Shown here piece after piece: positions 37,958 through 44,956 of a stretch of 54,520 nucleotides of DNA. How positions within the stretch are numbered: the first letter of the stretch is position 1; each line of letters begins with the position of its first letter. Source of the stretch: Roseivirga sp. UBA6061 (GTDB lineage: Bacteria; Bacteroidota; Bacteroidia; Cytophagales; Cyclobacteriaceae); the NCBI GenBank assembly GCA_002427745.1, contig DIYF01000130.1, positions 12,662-67,181 of the forward strand, given 5' to 3'. The translations under genes were made by a program, and so were the position numbers. Below the pieces are notes generated by a model. It was not told the origin of the DNA. It saw only the letters and a program-made list of their open reading frames with translations, and made no database searches.

Positions 37958-40324
37958 ATGTTCATTAACCAATTCAAACTCGTCCTCAGAAGACTCAGGA
38001 AAGCTCCTTTTTACAGTCTGGTAAACCTCTTGGGGCTTACCATAGGTCTCACTGCCGTCCTTTTTATCGCTATTTACGTGAATGATGAGCGCAGCTATGA
38101 TCGCTTTCATACTGATGCTGATCGCATATTCAGGCTCACTTCTGCACATGAGCGCTTTGGCGTGTCGGGTATGACCGTGACTGATTATGTAGAGCACTTT
38201 GCTCCGGACATGCCAGAGGTGGAGGCATATACCAGACTTTCTCCACAGAGACGGGAAGTAATGGTTTCGGCTGGTGATACAGACCTGAATCTGGGAGGCG
38301 TCATGACGGCTGACCCGAATTTTTTCAGTTTTTTCTCCTTCAATCTGGTTGACGGTATCAAAGACAAGGTCTTTGCTGAAACCGGACGAGCAGTGATCAC
38401 CCGGTCCACCAGTAAGACCTTGTTTGGAGATCAAAACCCGATTGGTCAGGAAATTGTGATAGAGAAAGGAGAGCGCTACGTTATTTCAGGATTATCTGAG
38501 GACCCTCCGGGAAATAGTACGATTCAATACGGTTTACTCCTGTTTAAACGCGGATTTTTCGATAATCAGTTTGAGCAAAGACACAGTGTTCGCACAGTCA
38601 TCACCTATTTAAAACTCAGCCATGGTGCTGATATAAGTAATGTAGTCACCGATATAAATGATGCCCGGGATAAACCGGTTTATTCCAGTTTTACTCAGGA
38701 AAACGAGTATGATTTATTCCCTCTTGCTAAGGAACGTCTCGAAGCGGATTTTTCAAGAGATCCCTTTGAGCACAATGAGCTGGCCTACGTTCAATTGTTT
38801 ACAGGTATAGGCATTGCCGTGCTGTTATTGGCACTTATAAATTACGTCAATCTGGTGACCGCTCAGTCCGTGAGCAAAGTGAAAGAGGTGGGGTTGAGAA
38901 AGGTGATTGGTGCTCGCAGGAGCCAGTTGATGCTCTATCATTTACTGGAATCAGGCTTGCTGACGCTGGTGTCTTTTTTATTGGCCTTTGGGCTTGTGGA
39001 GAGGCTGATGCCCGTCTTTAATGCGGCTGTAGGCAAAGACATCCAGATACATTTTTTAAACCCCGGCTGGCTGGGCTTTGGTATACTTTTCAGCATGGTA
39101 CTGGGGGTAGTTTCTGGACTTTACCCGGCCTATTACATCAACAGGGTGAAGCCTTTGGCCCTGATGAACCGTTTTGCCACTTCTGAAAAGAATGGGAAGG
39201 GATTTAAGAAAGGACTTGTACTCTTCCAGTTTGTGGCCACTGCCATTTTAATAGTAACCCTGGTGATCATGAGGCAACAGATGAATTATCTCGAAGAGAA
39301 AGACCTGGGCTTCGATACAGAACTGGTGTTGTCAGTGCCATTATCAAGAGATTCCACTCACCTTTACAGCAAGCTTAAGAATGAATTTGATGCGATTCCC
39401 GGTGTGGTCAATACCAGTCTGACCGGATTTCGGATTGGTGGCTCGGCCATGGTGTCAGTTATGCATGGGCCTATTGTCGATGGCAAGGGGCCGAGTGGAG
39501 ATATTTATAATGCGGTCTATGCCGATGAGCATCTGTTTAATACCCTGAACATTCAGTTCTATTGGCAATCCTCGCTCTGGGAGGGAGGGCGATTGAAAAA
39601 CGGAGAAATGCTTGTTAACTACAGCATGGCTGAGAAATTGGGTTGGCTGGAAGACCCTACCGGCAAAAAACTGTATGACCAAAATGGCAGGAATGGAAGA
39701 CATGTCGTGGGTATCGTGCAGGACCTGCATATCAAATCACTGAAAAACAAAGTTGAGCCTGCCGTGGTCTATCCGCTTGGAGACTGGGGCACCAATACAC
39801 TTTTGGTAAAGCTTGAACAGGGGACGGCTCCCTCAGTAGTAAGTCAAATGGCCGCTTCTTTTTCACTCCTTTTTGACAGGCCTTTTAGTTACGAACTGCT
39901 CGAAAATCAGGTGGACAGGTTTTATGCAAAGGAGAGAGGCCAGTTCAGACTTTTTCAGGTATTTTCTTCATTGGCACTGTTTATTTCCCTGCTGGGCCTT
40001 TTCGCACTTACGATCTACACCCTGCAACAAAGGCGAAAGGAAATCGGCATCAGAAAGGTATTGGGGGCCTCGCTCAACGGCTTGATATTAATGCTCAACA
40101 GAGAATATGCAGTGCTGGTGGTGATTGCCTTTTTAGTAGCTACACCGGTGGCCTATTACGGTATGGAACAATGGTTGGCCGACTTTAGCTATAGAATAGA
40201 GCTGAGCCCGGTTTTGTTTGTTGCTACCTTCCTGGGCTTTTTATTTCTATGCTGGAGTATTACGGCCGGCTTGTCGCTGCGAGTATCCGGAGAAAACCCG
40301 GCCGATGTGTTAAGAGAGGAGTGA
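37958..40324 (+). CDS. ABC transporter permease, duplicated MacB/FtsX type (array gene 17, type B, last of array)
   Basis: 788 residues, 11 bp after gene 16. It is the sister of gene 14: motifs at residues 309 (KEVGLRKVIGA) and 694 (KEIGIRKVLGA), and Q-Q-M-N-Y-L-E-E-K-D-L-G-F-D after TM5. Domain 2 has GIVQDLHIKSLKNKVEP. It ends ENPADVLREE. Its TGA at 40322-40324 directly abuts the stop of the opposing small gene (TGATCA across 40322-40327), so no terminator separates them and array transcripts may run antisense into the minus-strand genes. Confidence 0.93.
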   Translation: MFINQFKLVLRRLRKAPFYSLVNLLGLTIGLTAVLFIAIYVNDERSYDRFHTDADRIFRLTSAHERFGVSGMTVTDYVEHFAPDMPEVEAYTRLSPQRREVMVSAGDTDLNLGGVMTADPNFFSFFSFNLVDGIKDKVFAETGRAVITRSTSKTLFGDQNPIGQEIVIEKGERYVISGLSEDPPGNSTIQYGLLLFKRGFFDNQFEQRHSVRTVITYLKLSHGADISNVVTDINDARDKPVYSSFTQENEYDLFPLAKERLEADFSRDPFEHNELAYVQLFTGIGIAVLLLALINYVNLVTAQSVSKVKEVGLRKVIGARRSQLMLYHLLESGLLTLVSFLLAFGLVERLMPVFNAAVGKDIQIHFLNPGWLGFGILFSMVLGVVSGLYPAYYINRVKPLALMNRFATSEKNGKGFKKGLVLFQFVATAILIVTLVIMRQQMNYLEEKDLGFDTELVLSVPLSRDSTHLYSKLKNEFDAIPGVVNTSLTGFRIGGSAMVSVMHGPIVDGKGPSGDIYNAVYADEHLFNTLNIQFYWQSSLWEGGRLKNGEMLVNYSMAEKLGWLEDPTGKKLYDQNGRNGRHVVGIVQDLHIKSLKNKVEPAVVYPLGDWGTNTLLVKLEQGTAPSVVSQMAASFSLLFDRPFSYELLENQVDRFYAKERGQFRLFQVFSSLALFISLLGLFALTIYTLQQRRKEIGIRKVLGASLNGLILMLNREYAVLVVIAFLVATPVAYYGMEQWLADFSYRIELSPVLFVATFLGFLFLCWSITAGLSLRVSGENPADVLREE

Positions 40325-40786
40325 TCAGAAATTCAGGTTCACCTCAAAATCTTCTTTGTAGATAGATTGGTATTTAACGCTCACGCTGATGCCCAGGCGC
40401 TTTCTGTCAGGGCTGTCCTTTCGGTCAAGTTCCAGGAATACGACAGACCTCTCTACCGCAAAGGGAGAGTCCTTGCCAAAATTTGTGGAGTTTACGCGCT
40501 TTTCCAGCAGTCCGGCTGCTTTCAGCAGATCGTCCAGCTGATTGTAAGTCACTCCTTTGTAGGTATAATCCACCCGTGTGATGATGGCCGGTCCTACACC
40601 TTCGTTGGAAATATCCGATCTCCATACACCATTGTTCCAGCCTGTAAAAAAGTCGAGATAAGGCCTCACACTCAGCTTGTTGTGTTCCTGCGAAGTACGC
40701 ACTTGCCAAACGGATACAACCAATGCAGAGACAGCAACCAGCATAATGGCGTAATGAGAGAGTCTTTCGGTCTTGGACATTGACAT
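40325..40786 (-). CDS. Small one-TM envelope protein, unknown function (paralog of next gene)
   Basis: 153 residues. A short cytoplasmic S-K-T-E-R-L-S-H-Y segment leads to one TM helix (about 12-28), then a probable extracytoplasmic part with E-H-N-K-L-S-V-R-P-Y-L, N-E-G-V-G-P-A-I-I and a C-terminal K-Y-Q-S-I-Y-K-E. Proteins with H-N-(K/R)-L-S-V-(R/K)-P followed by a G-P-A-I-I stretch are a widespread uncharacterised group (from memory). There are two in-frame ATGs, at 40786 and 40780. The upstream one lines up with the paralog start (M-x-x-S-K-T-E). It sits 30 bp after that paralog, probably in the same transcript. Confidence 0.8.
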   Translation of the reverse strand: MSMSKTERLSHYAIMLVAVSALVVSVWQVRTSQEHNKLSVRPYLDFFTGWNNGVWRSDISNEGVGPAIITRVDYTYKGVTYNQLDDLLKAAGLLEKRVNSTNFGKDSPFAVERSVVFLELDRKDSPDRKRLGISVSVKYQSIYKEDFEVNLNF

Positions 40787-40816
40787 GGGCTGAAAGTATG
40801 GGTTAGGATTACGATG

Positions 40817-41293
40817 TTAGAAATTAACAGAAGCAGAATCAAGTTCTTTGTAAATAGATCGGTACTTAATTTTAACACCAATTCCCTTCCTACGCTGATC
40901 TGACTTGAGCCTTAACATGGTGGTTTCGGTACCGGGAGCCACTACCGAGCCTACATCATAATTGTGTATTTGTCTGATGTTACCATTTTCATTAGCCGCA
41001 CTTAGCACCGCATTCCAACCCTGGTACTCAGCGTCCTGATAAGTCAAAGTAAGACTTTCTATGACGGCCGGGCCAAAGCCCTGATTCGTCAGATTAATCT
41101 CTAAAAGCTGATCACTACTGTTAATGCTCCTGTCTATTTCGAGGTAGGGTCTTACGGTAAGCTTGTTATGCTCCAGGGCTATTTCCAGTTGACGTTGGGA
41201 GAGTTGCCCCTGCCAGACGGAAACCACCACAGCCGTAAGGGCTATGATAAGAACTCCGTAATGAGACAGTTTTTCTGTTTTGCTCAGTGCCAT
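40817..41293 (-). CDS. Small one-TM envelope protein, unknown function (paralog of previous gene)
   Basis: 158 residues, a clear tandem duplicate of the gene at 40325-40786. Shared blocks are S-K-T-E-K-L-S-H-Y, the TM with V-V-V-S-V-W-Q, E-H-N-K-L-T-V-R-P-Y-L, G-F-G-P-A-V-I, and K-Y-R-S-I-Y-K-E near the C-terminus, ending in V-N-F (L-N-F in the paralog). This copy has a longer stretch after the TM (Q-L-S-Q-R-Q-L-E-I-A). The TM is at about 12-28 with the larger domain presumably outside. No catalytic motif is visible. No promoter was recognised in the 147 bp upstream. Confidence 0.8.
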   Translation of the reverse strand: MALSKTEKLSHYGVLIIALTAVVVSVWQGQLSQRQLEIALEHNKLTVRPYLEIDRSINSSDQLLEINLTNQGFGPAVIESLTLTYQDAEYQGWNAVLSAANENGNIRQIHNYDVGSVVAPGTETTMLRLKSDQRRKGIGVKIKYRSIYKELDSASVNF

Positions 41294-41440
41294 AGGGGAA
41301 ATTGACCATTTTGGCCGAGAATTAAAAGACAGAAATCAGCCTATGGATTGAACCCGAAATATTTTGCAGTGAATGGGGGAATGTGCTACTCTGTACCAGG
41401 CCGCCAGTCTCTGAATACCGCAAAAGTAGGGGAGAAGATA

Positions 41441-41734
41441 CTAGTCTTCATCCACAACCTCAGCATCGGGGCCTTTGCGGAACATTTTCTGGAAAGCCTG
41501 ATTCATTTCTTCCATAGCAGTTCTCAGATGCACTTTGGCTTCCTGAAATTTAGGTTCATTCCGGGTCTTCATGTCTTTTACCTTCTCTTCGAATTGATCC
41601 CGCTTCTTTCTCAGAGCTTCTATCGTTTCGTCCAGTTCTTCACGCATTTCTCCGCTTGAGTCTTTCGCTTTGTCAATAAGCTCTTCAATTTTGGTTGCGA
41701 AATCCTTGAGAATTTTTTCTGCTTCTGTCGCCAT
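41441..41734 (-). CDS. Small charged coiled-coil protein, unknown function
   Basis: 97 residues with no signal peptide or TM, so probably cytoplasmic. Almost the whole chain is rich in Glu, Lys and Asp with heptad-like spacing of Leu, Ile, Met and Phe (I-L-K-D-F-A-T-K-I-E-E-L-I-D-K), so a helical coiled coil is likely. The tail is acidic (D-A-E-V-V-D-E-D). The ATG opens M-A-T-E-A-E-K-I-L. It lies between the TPR gene terminator and the small envelope pair, all on the minus strand. I do not recognise the family. Confidence 0.7.
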   Translation of the reverse strand: MATEAEKILKDFATKIEELIDKAKDSSGEMREELDETIEALRKKRDQFEEKVKDMKTRNEPKFQEAKVHLRTAMEEMNQAFQKMFRKGPDAEVVDED

Positions 41735-41788
41735 GGTGTTTCAGATTATTTTCTTTTGAATTTACGGTTTGTGTTGACTTTTGGCCAT

Positions 41789-41816
41789 AAAAAAGTCCCC
41801 TAAATCAGGGGACTTT
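41789..41816 (-). terminator. Rho-independent terminator for the TPR gene at 41864-43186
   Basis: A 10-bp perfect stem (41792-41801 with 41807-41816: AAAGTCCCCT / AGGGGACTTT) and a 5-base loop are followed, on the minus strand, by a run of T (41789-41794). It starts about 48 bp past the stop of the TPR gene. On the plus strand the stem also ends in TTT, but the tail is weak. Confidence 0.85.
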
Positions 41817-41863
41817 GAATTTATATTTGAGTCCGCATTGATTTGGAACGCGGACGTTAACTC

Positions 41864-43186
41864 TTAATTATCGCTGGGACGAGTTTTGATCTTGGTATCT
41901 CTTTGAATCCAGCAGCCAACTCTGATGGTTTCACCTTCCTTTTTATTGGCGGTGAACACATCTGAAACCGTAGGGAACTGAGCTTTGGCGTTGTTCATAC
42001 CGGCCACATCACCGGCCCTCTGGTACATATCGTAAGCTGCCATAAAGATAGCTCTGTCCTGAATCTGACTCTGTTTTTGAGCACAGTCATTAAAGCTGCC
42101 CATGTAAAGGCCGGCTACAAAACTGTAGGCTTCTTTGGCCAGTTCACTGTCCAGCTTGGCTGCTTCCAGGGCAGCAGTTCTGGCCTGAGCTTTGTCTCCC
42201 TGCTGGGCATATATTTTAGACATGTCCAGCTGCAGCTGAGCCTTTTTATCATCATCGGCAGACATTTCCATAGCGCTGTTGTAGTACTCCAGTGCCTTGT
42301 CATAATCTTTGGCAGCCACAAAACGCTGAGCCATCACCTTGGCCAGACCTTCTGTAGGCTCCTCTTTCTGAATGATCTCTGCTGCTTTCATGAAATAGGG
42401 GCTGTCGCCACACTCACGGCTCAGTAGTAAACCAAAAACCTTTTTTGCCAGCTTAAGATCTTCTTTCTGATCAAGACCAGGAGCCAGGTTTTCATTGATG
42501 AATTCGCAGTTCAGTTTCTCTTCACCTACCGTCTGGATCAGCAGACCTGTGAGGGCCTCTCTGTAGCGATCGAACTTGGCGTGATCAGCGTTGGCATTGT
42601 CTTTAAAGTCAACCACCTCATTGATCTGGAAATACACATCAATGGCCTTTTCATCACTAATATCATTACCATAGGCTTTGGCGCGTCTGATCATATCCAT
42701 ATAAGACACCAGATTATTATTGATAACCTTGTTGGCATCAGTAGCATAAACTCTCTCATAAGCAGCCAGTCCGTCCATAATCTTGGACTTATCCGCTTTC
42801 CAATACTTATAGTAGCGATAAGCCAGGTTGTTTTGCTCTCTTACATTCAGCTCAAAAAGCTCATCTTTTTTATTGTAGTAAAAGACCATAGAGTCCAGGT
42901 AAGTCTGCTTTTCATCACCTGATGCTTTCTTAGCCATTTCTTCATAAGCCTTGTAGCCGTTTACGTACAGACCATCGTACAAACCCGGGGCGTTTTTCAT
43001 AAGCCAGTTGATAGAATTGGCCGCCTCGCGATATCGCTTGATGCCCATATTGTCGACTGACAGAGCGAACTGTCTTCTGGCTTCGGCAGCCAGTTCGGGA
43101 TCATCAGGAAGCTTCAGGTTGGGAGCCTGAGCATAGCCTGTATAAGCCACAATCAGGCATAATAATATTGTGAATAGTCTGTTCAT
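41864..43186 (-). CDS. Secreted tetratricopeptide-repeat protein (paralog of the gene at 43484)
   Basis: 440 residues. The N-terminus has a signal peptide (hydrophobic L-F-T-I-L-L-C-L-I-V-A-Y, cleavage likely after G-Y-A before Gln20), so the protein is probably periplasmic. Helical TPR-like segments include Y-D-K-A-L-E-Y-Y-N-S-A (residues 294-304) followed by a K-A-Q-A-R-T-A-A repeat unit. Four cysteines (227, 259, 368, 425) fall at positions matched in the paralog, which suggests two disulfides (inference). The end carries the shared V-G-C-W-I motif. TPR proteins usually act as protein-binding scaffolds; no partner is evident here. It has its own terminator. Confidence 0.85.
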   Translation of the reverse strand: MNRLFTILLCLIVAYTGYAQAPNLKLPDDPELAAEARRQFALSVDNMGIKRYREAANSINWLMKNAPGLYDGLYVNGYKAYEEMAKKASGDEKQTYLDSMVFYYNKKDELFELNVREQNNLAYRYYKYWKADKSKIMDGLAAYERVYATDANKVINNNLVSYMDMIRRAKAYGNDISDEKAIDVYFQINEVVDFKDNANADHAKFDRYREALTGLLIQTVGEEKLNCEFINENLAPGLDQKEDLKLAKKVFGLLLSRECGDSPYFMKAAEIIQKEEPTEGLAKVMAQRFVAAKDYDKALEYYNSAMEMSADDDKKAQLQLDMSKIYAQQGDKAQARTAALEAAKLDSELAKEAYSFVAGLYMGSFNDCAQKQSQIQDRAIFMAAYDMYQRAGDVAGMNNAKAQFPTVSDVFTANKKEGETIRVGCWIQRDTKIKTRPSDN

Positions 43187-43273
43187 CTTAAAAACGTTAA
43201 TGTCACGAAATTAGCGAATTCAGAAATTAGGGATTTAAACGGGCTTTATCAAATGATTAAGATTTAAACCAGC

Positions 43274-43289
43274 CTGCAAACGCTTGCAG
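43274..43289. repeat. Inverted repeat CTGCAA-ACGC-TTGCAG upstream of the TPR gene
   Basis: Six-base perfect arms with a 4-base centre lie about 88-103 bp upstream of the ATG at 43186 (minus strand). It could be an operator, but no regulator is known and such short palindromes arise by chance. The rest of 43187-43401 shows nothing recognisable apart from AT-rich DNA. Confidence 0.3.
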
Positions 43290-43401
43290 TCAATCCTGTT
43301 ATTCGCTTCTCTAAAGGTAGTAGTTGCAGTAATAGTGCCAATTAACGCTAAGGAGAAAATCAGGTTGCCTGAATCTGGGTTTGACTCCGGGCAAAGGGCA
43401 T

Positions 43402-43460
43402 AAAAAAATCACCTGCTACCTTCCTTTCCATTGAGAGACAGGGGGTAAGAGGTGATTTTT
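43402..43460 (-). terminator. Rho-independent terminator for the TPR gene at 43484-44767
   Basis: Outer stem AAAAATCACCT (43404-43414) pairs with AGGTGATTTTT (43450-43460). The intervening 35 bases contain TACC and GGTA that can extend the pairing. On the minus strand the hairpin ends in a run of T (complement of 43402-43408). It starts 24 bp past the stop of the TPR gene. Confidence 0.75.
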
Positions 43461-43483
43461 AAAATCAGATTTTTTTTGAGCTT

Positions 43484-44767
43484 TTAGTTGCTTTTTCTGG
43501 TTCTCAGTTTGGTCTTCACATTGATCCAGCAGCCTACGTCCAGCATGGTGCCGGCTTCGTAAGTTTCCTGATGTGCTTGTGAAACGGTAGGGAACTGGGC
43601 CTGTGCACTCTGCATACCCGCTGTATCACCCGCTTTTTCGAAAAGGTCATAGGCTGCCATAAAAATCGTGCGATCTTCTACCTGACTGTGTTCCTCAGCA
43701 CAGTCATCAAAGCTGCCCATATAAAGGTTAGCCACAAAAGAGTAAGCTCTGGAGGCTTCACCGGCATCCAGCTCAGCCGCTTTGAAAGCTGCTGTTCGTG
43801 CCGATGCTTTTTTGCCCTGAAGCACAAATACTTTGGCCATATCCATTTGAATGCTGGCTCGTTTCATATCGTCTTCCCACATAGGCATTGACTTTTCGTA
43901 CCAGGAGATAGCTTCATCATAATTGCCGTTAGCGGCCTCTCTCTGTGCTACGATCTTGATAATACCGGGAGTTGCATATTCAGCATCATTGGCCATCAGT
44001 TTAGCGGATGCCATAAAGTAATCCTCATCAGTACAACCAAACTCAAAGGCCCAGCTGAAGATGATTTTGGTAAAATCCATATTGTCGGCACTCATCTCGG
44101 AAGATAAGTCACCAATGGCTTCGCAGTTCAGTACAGGTTTTACGGTTTGCAGGAAGATCTGATCCACCGCATCGGTGTACTTGCCCAGTTTGGTGGCGTC
44201 CACTCCGGCAGCACGCTTCATGTCAATTACCTTTGAAACCTGTGTATGAAGCCCCATGAGTTCCTTCACATCAAAGGCATTCGCCTTGGTCTGATAGGCC
44301 CTGATCAGGGACATATAAGAAACAATGTTGTTGTTAATCACACTTTCAGGAGACTTGTAAACCTCCTGATAGGCCTTGATAGCGTCTGGATATTTGGAAG
44401 CATCCTTTTTGAAGTATTTATAATAGCGAAAGGCCAGGTTGTTTTTCTCCAGGGCTGAAAGTCCAAATTGCTTTTCTTTCAATCGGTAGGAGAGCATCAT
44501 AGAATCCAGTAGCATGGCCTTCTCTGCTTTATCAGTAGCTTTCTCGGCAGCTTTTTCGTAGGCCTTGTAAGCCATAATATAAATGGATTTGCTATGCTCG
44601 GGAGCATTGGTCATCAGCCAGTGAAGTGAGCGGGTGGCAGCACGGTAGTTCTTCATCCTCATATCATCCTGGGCAAGGACAAGTTTGGTTTCTAAAGACG
44701 TGCTTTGGGCCATAACGCTGAAACATGCGCATAGCATCAGCAGTACGGAAATCGTATTAGTTCTCAT
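43484..44767 (-). CDS. Secreted tetratricopeptide-repeat protein (paralog of the gene at 41864)
   Basis: 427 residues with a signal peptide (V-L-L-M-L-C-A-C-F-S-V-M-A, cleavage likely before Gln21). It is co-linear with the 41864-43186 product: both have an A-x-x-S-x-x-W-L-M-x-N-A-P block near residues 45-65, L-A-x-R-Y-Y-K-Y, V-I-N-N-N-x-V-S-Y-M, A-Y-S-F-V-A-x-L-Y-M-G-S-F, F-M-A-A-Y-D, and the end V-G-C-W-I. Cysteines 215, 245, 356 and 413 match the four in the paralog. A TPR-like pair sits near residues 291-330. The role is unknown. The 189 bp upstream (44768-44956) hold no recognisable gene or promoter. Confidence 0.85.
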   Translation of the reverse strand: MRTNTISVLLMLCACFSVMAQSTSLETKLVLAQDDMRMKNYRAATRSLHWLMTNAPEHSKSIYIMAYKAYEKAAEKATDKAEKAMLLDSMMLSYRLKEKQFGLSALEKNNLAFRYYKYFKKDASKYPDAIKAYQEVYKSPESVINNNIVSYMSLIRAYQTKANAFDVKELMGLHTQVSKVIDMKRAAGVDATKLGKYTDAVDQIFLQTVKPVLNCEAIGDLSSEMSADNMDFTKIIFSWAFEFGCTDEDYFMASAKLMANDAEYATPGIIKIVAQREAANGNYDEAISWYEKSMPMWEDDMKRASIQMDMAKVFVLQGKKASARTAAFKAAELDAGEASRAYSFVANLYMGSFDDCAEEHSQVEDRTIFMAAYDLFEKAGDTAGMQSAQAQFPTVSQAHQETYEAGTMLDVGCWINVKTKLRTRKSN

Positions 44768-44956
44768 GTTAGCAGTTTAGTTTAGTGATGCACTTACCGT
44801 GCCAACCGTTACATTCAGCCTTTCATTGCTCTTAAAGCGATGTTTGAAGTAAAACAGGGCTCTGAAACAGCGAAGACTGATCCCTCATAACGAAAGAGGC
44901 ACCATAAGACCTAAAAAATTAGTCAACTTTTCAGGTTTAGCCAAACCAGACGGCTA

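Larger units (their letters stand above)
1..40324 (+). other. Tandem array of 17 paralogous duplicated MacB/FtsX-type permease genes
   Basis: Seventeen consecutive same-strand genes encode related membrane proteins of about 780-820 residues; the first is cut by the window edge. Shared plan: a cytoplasmic N-terminus with an R-x-L/F-x-K patch, TM1, a periplasmic domain opening near S-Y-D-x-F-H-x-x-x-D-x-I-Y-R, TM2-4 with a cytoplasmic KEIGIRKVLG motif, then the same TM1-domain-TM2-4 unit again, ending in N-P-x-x-x-L-R-x-E. This matches MacB_PCD plus FtsX domains, each twice (family knowledge). The only Walker A motif in the window is that of cmk. The array can be split at 18427-18613 by a terminator. 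Whether it starts far upstream of the window is unknown. Confidence 0.93.

Noticed and set aside
1..40324. Reading the array as one recently amplified gene
   Set aside because: Members differ in length, motif text and codon use; only the membrane motifs are strongly alike.
41434..41449. GAAGA/TCTTC palindrome at the end of the coiled-coil gene as a terminator
   Set aside because: Short stem and no T tract on either strand.
41348..41659. Plus-strand open frame opposite the coiled-coil gene
   Set aside because: Its translation is a Phe/Leu-rich mirror of the coiled-coil gene, whose own product has sensible composition and start.
42077..42427. Plus-strand open frame inside the TPR gene
   Set aside because: It is a shadow of the real minus-strand gene: low-complexity hydrophobic translation, no family motif, no own regulatory signals. 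The same holds for other antisense frames across the array.
44934..44947. GGTTT-AGCC-AAACC hairpin as a terminator for ade
   Set aside because: The stem is only 5 bp and the T run on the minus strand lies too far away.
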